Shown piece after piece: positions 28,823 to 36,714 of a DNA stretch of 64,000 bases (within the stretch, counting starts at the first letter, position 1; each line of letters starts with the position of its first letter). Source of the stretch: Gordonia amicalis NBRC 100051 = JCM 11271 (GTDB lineage: Bacteria > Actinomycetota > Actinomycetes > Mycobacteriales > Mycobacteriaceae). Made by a program: the position numbers and the translations under genes. The DNA lies in the NCBI RefSeq assembly GCF_000332995.1, contig NZ_BANS01000013.1:104330-168329 (forward strand), read 5' to 3'. A model generated the notes under the pieces. The model was not told the origin of the DNA. It ran no database searches and was given only the letters and a program-made list of their open reading frames with translations.

Positions 28823-28840
28823 TTCCCGGGGTCGGTCACG

Positions 28841-29212
28841 GTGAACAGACCCGACCCGACCGAATCGGAGACATCGCTGATCATCGAACGCGCCCGAACG
28901 ACGGCGCTCATCGAATCGATGTCCGCTCGGTTGGCCGCCGTCATCGAGGCGACAGCGGACGCTGCCTCCGACGACGAGCACGATCCCGAAGGGACGACGC
29001 TCGCCGTCGAGCGAGGCCAGCTGGTGGCCCAGCTCGAGCGGTCACGGGTTCGTCTGGACGAGATCGACGCTGCGCTCGAACGCGTCGGTCGCGGATCGTA
29101 CGGACGCTGTGAGACCTGCGGCACGGTGATCGACCCCGAGCGGCTCGAGGTTCTTCCCGCGGCCCGGCAGTGTGTGCGTTGCGCGGCGCGGAATCCGTCC
29201 CGCCGATGGTGA
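28841..29212 (+). CDS. DksA/TraR-type C4 zinc finger protein
   Basis: The 123-residue protein has an N-terminal coiled coil (ALIESMSARLAAVIEATADA, LVAQLERSRVRLDEIDAALE) and the TraR/DksA C4 zinc finger GRCETCGTVIDPERLEVLP ... CVRCA. This family inserts into the RNA polymerase secondary channel or binds redox signals. The coiled-coil tip has acidic residues (DDEHDPEG), in line with a DksA-like role, but short homologues often have other functions. It starts at GTG 28841, 18 nt after the Cys-repeat gene, so the two may be co-transcribed. Confidence 0.82.
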   Translation: MNRPDPTESETSLIIERARTTALIESMSARLAAVIEATADAASDDEHDPEGTTLAVERGQLVAQLERSRVRLDEIDAALERVGRGSYGRCETCGTVIDPERLEVLPAARQCVRCAARNPSRRW

Positions 29213-29344
29213 ACCCGACGATGGTGAACTCCACGACGCCAGGTCGAGAAGTTCATGTCGAGTTCGCCGGAAGATACATGCCGTTGCGCCCGGCCGAGTA
29301 GACCGGAGGTCGGGTCACTCTCTCCCGGATCGAAAGGTATGCGC

Positions 29345-30388
29345 ATGAAGGCCATTCAGATCGTCAAACCAGGTCAACCCCCGCAATTGCGGGAAGTGGA
29401 CAAGCCGGTGCCGGGTCCGGGCCAGGTGTTGCTGAAGGTGACGGCCGCCGGAGCGTGCCATTCGGACGACTTCGTGCTCAATCTGCCCGAAGAGGGTTTC
29501 GCCTATCCCCTGCCCATGACGCTCGGCCACGAGGGTGCGGGCGTGGTGGCCGAAGTCGGCAGCGGCGTCACGGGTGTCTCCGAAGGCACATCGGTCGCGG
29601 TCTACGGGCCGTGGGGCTGCGGCGTCTGCCACTTCTGCTCGCGGGGTCTGGAGAACTACTGCAGCCGGGCGGGCGAACTCGGTATCGCACCACCGGGGCT
29701 CGGCAACCCTGGTGCGATGGCCGAGTACCTGCTCGTCGACAACCGGCGGCACCTGGTTCCCCTCGGCGATCTGGACCCGGTGGCCGCGGTACCGCTCACC
29801 GACGCCGGACTCACGCCGTATCACGCGATCAAACCGAGCCTTCCGAAGCTGGTGGGCGGCACGACTGCGGTGGTCATCGGCGCCGGCGGCCTCGGACACG
29901 TCGGCATCCAACTGCTTCGTCATCTGACCCCCTCACGGGTGATCGTGCTCGACGTGAACGACGAGAAGCTGGCCTTCGCGCGCGAGGTCGGCGCCCACGA
30001 GGTGGTGCTGAGTGACGCCGACGCCGTTGCCAATGTCCGCAAGATCACCGGCGGTGAGGGTGCGACCGCCGTCTTCGACTTCGTCGGTCTGCAGCCGACG
30101 CTCGACATCGCGATGGGCGTCGTCGGCACCATGGGCGACGTGGTGATCGTCGGTATCGGCGACGGTGTCGCGGCCGCGAAGGTCGGCTTCTTCACCCAGC
30201 CCTATGAGGTGTCGGTGCGCGCACCGTACTGGGGAGCGCGCGATGAACTCATCGAGGTGCTCGATCTGGCACGGGACGGAGTTCTCGAGGTGGCGGTCGA
30301 GAAGTTCTCACTCGACGACGGCGTCGAGGCCTACCGACGACTGGCGGCGAATGACCTGCGCGGCCGGGCGGTCGTGGTGCCGGACTGA
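29345..30388 (+). CDS. Zinc-dependent NAD(P)+ alcohol dehydrogenase (AdhP/Adh-A type)
   Basis: The 347-residue medium-chain dehydrogenase has the catalytic zinc ligands in GACHSDDFVL and GHEGAGVVAEVG. The structural zinc cysteine lobe is GCGVCHFCSRGLENYC, and the Rossmann motif GAGGLGHVGIQL. The sequence resembles the Rhodococcus Adh-A group, which oxidises secondary alcohols and reduces ketones. I chose the second ATG (29345) because GAAAGG lies 7 nt before it. It stands alone on the plus strand. Confidence 0.88.
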   Translation: MKAIQIVKPGQPPQLREVDKPVPGPGQVLLKVTAAGACHSDDFVLNLPEEGFAYPLPMTLGHEGAGVVAEVGSGVTGVSEGTSVAVYGPWGCGVCHFCSRGLENYCSRAGELGIAPPGLGNPGAMAEYLLVDNRRHLVPLGDLDPVAAVPLTDAGLTPYHAIKPSLPKLVGGTTAVVIGAGGLGHVGIQLLRHLTPSRVIVLDVNDEKLAFAREVGAHEVVLSDADAVANVRKITGGEGATAVFDFVGLQPTLDIAMGVVGTMGDVVIVGIGDGVAAAKVGFFTQPYEVSVRAPYWGARDELIEVLDLARDGVLEVAVEKFSLDDGVEAYRRLAANDLRGRAVVVPD

Positions 30389-30498
30389 GCACGGTCCGGC
30401 TAAACACCTTCCGGACGCCACCACGGACGTGTCACCTGCGGTTCTCGTGCTCGAGGCCGCGGGTGACTTTCGTCGTTCGTTGGGCGAAGCCGCTAACC

Positions 30499-30510
30499 TA
30501 CGGTACCGTA
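30499..30510 (+). promoter_or_regulatory. Perfect 12-bp palindrome before the acyltransferase gene
   Basis: TACGGTACCGTA is a perfect palindrome ending 6 nt before the GTG start of the acyltransferase, next to a TAACCT -10-like box. A lipid-responsive TetR-type repressor is a plausible reader because the gene it fronts makes phospholipid. This is inference only. Confidence 0.4.
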
Positions 30511-30516
30511 ACTTCC

Positions 30517-31254
30517 GTGGATGTAGAGCTCGCCCAGTCTGAAGCCGTATACGCGCACTACCTGGATCACCAGCAGGACCGCGTACGCGCGAGGCTGATG
30601 TACGGGGTGCTCGCCGCCAGGATTCGGCCCGTCGTGCGCTTCACGTCCCGCGATCGTCTGGTTCGTACGGTCCGAAGCGGCAAGCCGTTGCTGATCGCCG
30701 CCAACCATGTCTCCCAGCGCGATCCGCTGGTGCTGGCGGCCGCGGGGTTCCGCTCCCCCATTCGACCCCGGATCGGCCACCTGCGCGTGTTGGCGAAAGA
30801 CGAACTCTTCGAGGATCCGGAGCAGCGACGAAAGATCGACACCCTGGGCGGTATCCCGGTGTTCCGTCCGAAGGACCACGGCGTCCGAGCGGCTGCGGAG
30901 GCCGGACGGCAGATGTTCGGCGTCTGCGTCGAGCGAATGGTCCGCGGTGACAGCATCGCGGTCTTCCCGGAAGGGACCTGCAACGAGGGCGACGTCACCC
31001 GTCTGCAGAAACTCGGCACCGGCATCGGTCACATCGCCTACCGGGCGCTGAAGGCGGGGGTCGACGTCTCGCTGGTGTCCGCCGGGATTGCCTACCCGGA
31101 CGACGGCGACCGTGCACGTCCACGCGTGACCTTTGGGGAACCCGTTGTCCTGGCGGGCTTCAAGGACGAAACGCCGGCTGCACTGACCAGGATCATCCAG
31201 GGGGATCTACAGGGCGTCGTCGACGAGGTGAGTCGGGTCGCTGCCCGGGCCTGA
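30517..31254 (+). CDS. 1-acyl-sn-glycerol-3-phosphate acyltransferase-like (PlsC family)
   Basis: The 245-residue acyltransferase has the catalytic NHVSQRDPL (HX4D) motif, then LGGIPVFRPKDHGVRAAAE and the FPEGTCNEGD substrate-binding block. It should transfer an acyl chain from acyl-CoA or acyl-ACP to a lysophosphatidate-like acceptor at the membrane face. The N-terminal 60 residues are hydrophilic except for a short amphipathic stretch. Start GTG at 30517 follows the palindrome TACGGTACCGTA, so the transcript may be nearly leaderless. Confidence 0.85.
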   Translation: MDVELAQSEAVYAHYLDHQQDRVRARLMYGVLAARIRPVVRFTSRDRLVRTVRSGKPLLIAANHVSQRDPLVLAAAGFRSPIRPRIGHLRVLAKDELFEDPEQRRKIDTLGGIPVFRPKDHGVRAAAEAGRQMFGVCVERMVRGDSIAVFPEGTCNEGDVTRLQKLGTGIGHIAYRALKAGVDVSLVSAGIAYPDDGDRARPRVTFGEPVVLAGFKDETPAALTRIIQGDLQGVVDEVSRVAARA

Positions 31255-31336
31255 GGTCAGTCCGCCGTCGCTCACCAGTCCCCACTGGTCGCGGCATGAA
31301 GGGTTTGGTCCGCGAACCCCGCGGCTACACCGGGGT

Positions 31337-32428
31337 ATGAGCAAGGATGAGCAGACCAAGGAACCGGACCGGGACGTCGATGTCCGCGACGTTGATGTCC
31401 GCGACGACCCGGAGCATGCCGATCCCGACGATCCTCGCAAACCGGAGTCGCCCACCGACCTGACGAAACCGTCGTTGATGTTCGTCCTGCGCAAGACGGC
31501 CCGCGAGTTCTCTCGCGATCAGTGCACCGACCTCGCCGCCGCACTCACCTACTACTCGGTGCTGTCGCTGTTCCCCGCGCTCCTCGCCATGGTGTCTCTG
31601 CTCGGTGTCTTCGGGCAGGGCGAGAAGACGGTCGACGCGGTGTTGACGATGGTCGAAGACCTCGGTCCCTCGGACGCGGTGGACACCCTCCGCGCACCCG
31701 TCGAGCAACTGGTGGCCGCACCGAGTGCCGGTCTCGCGCTCGTGCTCGGTCTCGCCGGCGCCCTGTGGTCGGCGTCGGGGTACGTCGGTGCGTTCGGGCG
31801 GGCGATGAACCGCATGTACGAGGTCGACGAAGGCCGGCCGATCTGGAAACTGCGGCCCGCCATGCTGTTGGTGACGCTCCTGGCCCTCGTCCTGGCTGCG
31901 GCAGTGGCGCTGATGCTTGCCGTCAGCGGGCCGATCGCGCGGTCCATCGGTGACGCCATCGGTTTCGGCAGCACCGCGCTCACGGTGTGGAACATCGTCC
32001 GCTGGCCGGTGGTGTTGTTGTTCGTCGTGGTGATCGTCGCGGTCTTGTATTGGGCCACACCGAATGTGAAGCAACCGAAGTTCCGCTGGATCAGCGCGGG
32101 CGCGGTCCTCGCGATCGTCACCTGGATCGTGGCGTCAGCGGCGTTTGCTCTCTACGTGTCGAACTTCGGCAGCTACAACAAGACCTACGGAGCACTGGCG
32201 GGCGTCATCGTCTTCCTGCTGTGGTTGTGGCTGACGAATCTGGCCCTGCTGTTCGGCGCCGAGTTCGACGCCGAACTCGAGCGGGGTCGACAGCTCCAGG
32301 CGGGTATGGCAGCCGAAGAGCGCCTGCAACTTCCGCCCCGCGACACCACTGTCTCGGACAAGAACGAGAAGATCCACCAGGAGTACATCGAAAAGGGGCG
32401 CGAACTGCGGAACTCCCGCGGTGGCTGA
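31337..32428 (+). CDS. YihY/BrkB-family membrane protein
   Basis: The 363-residue protein has a long acidic N-terminus with tandem DVDVRD repeats. Six membrane segments follow, starting LAAALTYYSVLSLFPALLAM, with GALWSASGYVGAFGRAMNRMY typical of YihY proteins. The C-terminus is cytoplasmic and charged (AEFDAELERGRQLQAGMAAE). Members were once misannotated as RNase BN; the real function, perhaps lipid export or transport, is not settled. A second family member lies at 47339. It is not in an operon with it. Confidence 0.85.
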   Translation: MSKDEQTKEPDRDVDVRDVDVRDDPEHADPDDPRKPESPTDLTKPSLMFVLRKTAREFSRDQCTDLAAALTYYSVLSLFPALLAMVSLLGVFGQGEKTVDAVLTMVEDLGPSDAVDTLRAPVEQLVAAPSAGLALVLGLAGALWSASGYVGAFGRAMNRMYEVDEGRPIWKLRPAMLLVTLLALVLAAAVALMLAVSGPIARSIGDAIGFGSTALTVWNIVRWPVVLLFVVVIVAVLYWATPNVKQPKFRWISAGAVLAIVTWIVASAAFALYVSNFGSYNKTYGALAGVIVFLLWLWLTNLALLFGAEFDAELERGRQLQAGMAAEERLQLPPRDTTVSDKNEKIHQEYIEKGRELRNSRGG

Positions 32429-32432
32429 CGGG

Positions 32433-33218
32433 TCAGGCGAACACCGCGACCGTCTGTGAGGCCTGGATGATCGGCCGGGATGCGCTGTCCCAGAGCGTCA
32501 TCGACTGGTGCGAGTAGCCGTCGCGGGTGAACGTGCTCGACGATTCGAGCAACAACCACTCCGTTGGCTTGGGCACCTCGTCCGTGCAGATGTGCAATGT
32601 CCAGCTCATGGTGCTGATGGGTGCCCAGTCGGTGAACACCGCGGTTGTCGCGGGCGGCAGCGCGTCGGCCAGGGCGACGAGCGCGGTCGCCGGGTCGACC
32701 CCCTCGGCGCCACGGTGGCGGACCCAGGCGAGGAATCGCGGCGGCCCGTCGTTGGACATGGGGCCGGCGCCGCCCGCCTTGCGGATGTCGAAGTTGTCCA
32801 CGAACGCGGGCCGGAGCGAGGACGCCTCCGAGAATGCCTGACAGTCGTCCGGGCCCGGAACCTCGGGTGTCACGACGAAATCGTGGGCGATCGCGCTGGG
32901 CCGCGGGGCGGCGAAGATCAGCGACGCGTGGGCGGCGACCTGTCCCCCGCTGACGGTCTCCACCGCGACACTCGTGGCCGAGCGGCCCTCGCGAAGACGG
33001 CGGGCGGTGATCGTCGCGGTGTCGACGACCGGCGCGCTGAGCAGGAACTGGGCAGACTTGAGCGGCGGGAGCGGGCCCCCCTCGGTCAGCTGCGCTGCGT
33101 GCACGGACAGTGCGGCCGTCAAGCCTCCGTAGGCGGTACGACCCTGCGTCCATTCGGCGGGCACGACGAAGTCGCATGTCGGATCGAAACGGGAAACGAG
33201 TTCGGCGAGTGTGGGCAC
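32433..33218 (-). CDS. Acyl-CoA thioesterase-like double-hotdog protein
   Basis: The 261-residue protein fits TesB-like thioesterase domains: the first hotdog with TQGRTAYGGLTAALSVHAAQ and PLKSAQFLLSAPVVDTATI, the second with VFTDWAPISTMSWTLHICT and LLLESSSTFTRDGYSHQSM. It probably hydrolyses acyl-CoA esters. I start at the GTG at 33218 because GGGAG is 8 nt upstream; a TTG 6 nt earlier is open. The stop is 4 nt from the stop of the convergent YihY gene. Confidence 0.78.
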   Translation of the reverse strand: MPTLAELVSRFDPTCDFVVPAEWTQGRTAYGGLTAALSVHAAQLTEGGPLPPLKSAQFLLSAPVVDTATITARRLREGRSATSVAVETVSGGQVAAHASLIFAAPRPSAIAHDFVVTPEVPGPDDCQAFSEASSLRPAFVDNFDIRKAGGAGPMSNDGPPRFLAWVRHRGAEGVDPATALVALADALPPATTAVFTDWAPISTMSWTLHICTDEVPKPTEWLLLESSSTFTRDGYSHQSMTLWDSASRPIIQASQTVAVFA

Positions 33219-33311
33219 GAGCAAGCTCCCTCACGCAATTATGACGGTCGGTATACCCGGCGAACGCTACGCTATGACGGTTTGCATAGGCAACCGCACT
33301 CCATCGGTCGG

Positions 33312-33740
33312 CTACTCCTCGACCGGCGAATGGGCAGACCTGGCCGCGGCGGCATCGCGCGCCATTGCCTCGCGCATGAGTTGCCCCCCATTGGTGAGCA
33401 CCGCACGCCGCCACGGCAGCGTGCCCTCGATCTCGATCTGGATGGACATCGACAACACCGTCCGGATGACCACGATGATGCCGAGGATGACGGCGTCCTC
33501 GATGGACGGCTTCGAGGTGATCGTCCGGATGAGATCCGCGGCGACCAGGATCTCGAGACCGAGGAGGATCGCGGACCCCAGTGTGGTTCGTAGCACCGAG
33601 AAGGCCTCGCCGCCGCCCTCCTTGCGGGAGAGCGATCGTGCGCCGAGGACGATGGCGATCACAAACCCCACGATCATCGCCAACGCGCCGAGCCCCTCGA
33701 AGGCGACGGCGACGGCGGTGAAGACGTCCTCGAAATCCAT
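33312..33740 (-). CDS. DUF1622 membrane protein
   Basis: The 142-residue protein starts MDFEDVFTAVAVAFEGLGAL and has three membrane segments (AMIVGFVIAIVLGARSL, TLGSAILLGLEILVAADLI, DAVILGIIVVIRTVLSMSIQ) and a charged C-terminus with IEIEGTLPWRRAV. This is the DUF1622 pattern. Function unknown. It is divergent from the antiporter at 33907, with about 170 nt between them, and lies 90 nt from the thioesterase start. Confidence 0.8.
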   Translation of the reverse strand: MDFEDVFTAVAVAFEGLGALAMIVGFVIAIVLGARSLSRKEGGGEAFSVLRTTLGSAILLGLEILVAADLIRTITSKPSIEDAVILGIIVVIRTVLSMSIQIEIEGTLPWRRAVLTNGGQLMREAMARDAAAARSAHSPVEE

Positions 33741-33906
33741 GTGCGCCAGCCTATCCACGTCCGGGCGTTTCCAGAGGATTTCAAGGCCTGCGTGCTTCAC
33801 GCCTCCGATCGTGTGGTTCGGTGTGCACTTGCCACTGACCGACCTTGAGCGAGCGTGATGGCCGACAGCGGTCGGGATACGATTCGTCGGTGTTGGTACG
33901 AGAGCG

Positions 33907-35127
33907 GTGTCGATGACCTCCGCATTGATCGCCATTCTGGTGATCGTCGGGTGGTCGTTTGTGGCGGGCGGGTTGTCCCGGGTCAGGATCTCGGGTGCGT
34001 TGCTGATGGTGATCACCGGCATGGTCATCGGACTGACCACCAGCAACCCGATCGGCTACGCACTCGACACCGACGATGCCGAACCGGCGGTCGAGCTGAT
34101 CCTGGCGTTGCTGTTGTTCGTCGACGCGATCGAGGTCCGGGGCGGCTACTTCGCCGGCGAACGCCGAACGTCGTTCCGCCTGTTGCTGATTGCGATGCCA
34201 TTGTCGATCGCGGCGGCCACGCTACTCGGCCTCGCACTGCTTCCGACCATGTCGGTGGGTGTGGCACTGGCCATCGCCTGTGTCGTTATCCCGATGGACC
34301 TGACGCCCGTCTCATCGCTGGTACGTGACCAGCGAATCCCCTCCAGGGTGCGTCACCTGTTGAACATCGAAAGCGGCTACAACGACGGGATCATCGCGCC
34401 GGTCTTCATCTTCGCGCTCACGCTCGCCGGCGACCACAAACACGCCTCCTCGCCTGCCGACGCACTGGAACAGGCAGTGCCCTCGGCCCTGTGGGCCGCG
34501 CTGGCGGGCAGTGTGATCGGATTCGTCGCGGCTCGGCTGACGAACATATCGGCGCGTCGCGGGCTCGCCACGGAACAGTCGATCAGGATCAGTCTCGTCC
34601 TCATCCCGATACTCGCCTACGGATGTTCGGTGCAGCTCGGCGGCAACGGCTTCGTGGCGGCGTTCATCTGCGGTATCGCCTACAAGGCAGCCCGCGAGGA
34701 CGGGCCCGGTGACGAGCAGCTGCGCCTGGTCGACGACGTCAGCGGCCTCGCCGCACTCACGATGTGGTTCGTGTTCGGTTGCGCAGCCGTCCTGGTCTTC
34801 GAGCTCGGGTTCGTCTGGCAGCTGGTCGTTCTGGGGATCGCTGCCCTGACGGTCCTGCGGATCGTTCCCGTGTACCTGGCGCTCCTGCGGACCGACCTCG
34901 GTCGTCGCGATCGATTACTGGTCGGCGTTCTCGGCCCGCGTGGCACCGCGTCGATCGTGTTCGGTCAGCTCGCATTCAACGAACTCGACGGTCTGGTCGC
35001 CGACCAGACCCTCTACGCGATGACGGTCACGGTCCTGGCGAGCGTCCTGTTCCACGGTTTCGGCGCGGCTCTCATCGCTCATCGTCTCGGCCGGCGGAAC
35101 CCGGCTCCGGAGTTGAAGTCCGACTGA
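33907..35127 (+). CDS. CPA1/CPA2-type monovalent cation/proton antiporter
   Basis: The 406-residue protein has about 12 membrane segments and the antiporter core: LLLFVDAIEVRGGYFAGERR, the paired acidic region ACVVIPMDLTPVSSLVRDQR, and NIESGYNDGIIAPVFIFAL with the Asn-Asp pair that binds Na+ or K+ and exchanges protons. LGPRGTASIVFGQLAFNE fits the CPA1 C-terminal pattern. No TrkA or CBS tail is present. It would control internal pH or sodium. GTG at 33907 or ATG at 33913 may be the start. Confidence 0.85.
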   Translation: MSMTSALIAILVIVGWSFVAGGLSRVRISGALLMVITGMVIGLTTSNPIGYALDTDDAEPAVELILALLLFVDAIEVRGGYFAGERRTSFRLLLIAMPLSIAAATLLGLALLPTMSVGVALAIACVVIPMDLTPVSSLVRDQRIPSRVRHLLNIESGYNDGIIAPVFIFALTLAGDHKHASSPADALEQAVPSALWAALAGSVIGFVAARLTNISARRGLATEQSIRISLVLIPILAYGCSVQLGGNGFVAAFICGIAYKAAREDGPGDEQLRLVDDVSGLAALTMWFVFGCAAVLVFELGFVWQLVVLGIAALTVLRIVPVYLALLRTDLGRRDRLLVGVLGPRGTASIVFGQLAFNELDGLVADQTLYAMTVTVLASVLFHGFGAALIAHRLGRRNPAPELKSD

Positions 35128-35383
35128 TTCTTTGACTTGCACGGCGGGTCGATCGCCCGGAGCGGCCGGTCGCTTGCCGGACCGTGACCGTTCCCCTGGG
35201 AGCATCACCGCTGCTCGCATACGGTCTGGGCGTCCGGACGGACGCAGCGTGGTCCTCTCTGCAGTGGATGAATGGGTCGCATGTCCAGAGTTCCGCTGTC
35301 TCACAGCAGCCTTCGTGGATGTGAGAAATGCGTAGAGTTTCTGGCCTATTGGAAATCCATCCACTTCGTCCAGAGGAATACCG
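35128..35383. other. 256-bp upstream region with a possible leader ORF
   Basis: No gene of normal size. A short frame ends PEFRCLTAAFVDVRNA at a TAG (35333-35335) just before the dehalogenase fragment and could be a leader peptide. Near 35340-35360, GAGTTTCTGGCCTATTGGAA is AT-richer than its surroundings and probably holds the promoter. AGAGGA stands before the ATG at 35384. Nothing else was recognised. Confidence 0.35.
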
Positions 35384-35626
35384 ATGACACAGACCTCCCA
35401 CGCCATCCCGCGCGACGCCTTCGGTCCCGACGCCCACAGCGTCGATACCGAGGTGCTCGACTCTCACATCCACCACATCGAGCACGGCGATGGGAATCCC
35501 ATCATCTTCTTGCACGGCAGCCCCACCAGCTCATACCTCTGGCGTCACGTGTTCACGCGTCTCACCGGACGCGGTCGCCTGATCGACGTCAGCCATGGCC
35601 GATCGTCGCCAGATGAACCTCAATAA
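35384..35626 (+). pseudogene. Haloalkane dehalogenase-like N-terminal fragment
   Basis: The 80-codon frame starts MTQTSHAIPRDAFGPDAHSV and carries VLDSHIHHIEHGDGNPIIF followed by LHGSPTSSYLWRHVFTRLTG, the beta-strand, oxyanion HGxPTSSYLWR motif and helix of haloalkane dehalogenases. After about residue 68 the family pattern ends (LIDVSHGRSSPDEPQ) and the frame runs into the start of the LLM gene. The nucleophile Asp, cap and catalytic His of the roughly 300-residue enzyme are absent. AGAGGA upstream shows that the 5' end is original. The join lies at about 35585-35594. Confidence 0.65.
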
Positions 35627-36714
35627 CGCTGGCGACCGTCGCCGGCGGGACCGAACGCATCGGACTCATCGCGACGGCCTCCACCACCTACTCCTACCCG
35701 TGGCAGCTCGCCCGAGCCCTCTCGACACTCGACCATCTGTCTCGCGGCCGTGCCGCGTGGAACATCGTCACCACCGACTCCCCCGACGCCGCAAGGAATT
35801 TCGGGTTGAACGGGAATCCCGACGCCGCGCTGCGGTACGAACGCGCGGAAGCCTTCGTCGAGGCGGTCGAAGCGCTGTGGGACTCATGGGACGACGACGC
35901 GGTCGTGCTCGACCGAGCGGCCGGACGGTACGTGGACACGAGCCGCATCCATCATCCGAACATCGCCGGTCCCCATCTGAAAGTCGCCGGCGCGCTCACC
36001 ACGCCGCGTCCGCCGCAAGGACACCCCGTCCTGGTACAGGCGGGTTCGTCCGACCATGGCCGCGTGTTCGCGGCGCGACATGCCGAGGCGATCTTCACTG
36101 CTCAGCAGCGCATCGAGGATGCGCAGGCCTTTTACCGGGACGTCAAGAGCAGAGCCTTCGATCTCGGCCGAAACCCCGACCACATCAAGATCCTGCCGGG
36201 ACTCAGCCCGTTCATCGGCGGCACCGAGGAGGAGGCTCGCCGACTCGAGCGGGAGTTCAACGAACTGACGATTCCCGCTTTCGGTCTCATGCAGCTCAAG
36301 GACTTCGCCTACGTCGACCTCGACGATCTGGACCTCGACACGCCCGTACCGATCGAGGCGTTCGGCGACGCGGGCGACGTCACGAACAACAAGAAGTCAC
36401 GAACGCAGGTGTACGCCGACATCGTCCGTCGCGAGAAGCCGACACTTCGGCAGTTGCTGCACAAGCTCGCCGGTGCCCGCGGTCACCGCGTCGTCGCCGG
36501 TACCCCCGAGCAGATCGCGGACACGATGGCGGACTGGTTCCACAACCGCGCGGCCGACGGCTTCAACGTCATGCCGCCATTCCTGCCCGGTGGGTTCGAC
36601 GTGTTCGCCGAGACCGTGGTACCGATCCTGCGCCGCCGTGGCCTGTTCCGAGAGGGCTACGAAGGCACGACGCTACGCGAGCACCTCGGGCTGCCGCGCC
36701 CGGGCAAACCGTAG
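35595..36714 (+). pseudogene. LLM flavin monooxygenase (NtaA/SnaA/DszA type) with internal deletion
   Basis: The first codons (MADRRQMNLN, 35595-35624) match the usual start of NtaA-type monooxygenases. They are then joined out of frame to ERIGLIATASTTYSYPWQLA at about 35625. About 75-85 codons that normally follow (LFI ... ADQ segment with the FMN/substrate loop) are gone. The remaining frame is excellent to 36714: LDHLSRGRAAWNIVTTDSPD, HPVLVQAGSSDHGRVFAARH, GTPEQIADTMADWFHNRAAD. A second partial frame opens at 35806. Oxygenase of xenobiotics or organosulfur compounds when intact. Its end overlaps the convergent monooxygenase by 42 nt. Confidence 0.7.

Noticed and set aside
28405..29355. Long minus-strand frame of 316 codons opposite the Cys-repeat and DksA/TraR genes
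   Set aside because: It is antisense to a zinc finger gene with clear homology and has Ala/Pro/Thr shadow composition. The plus-strand frames explain the region.
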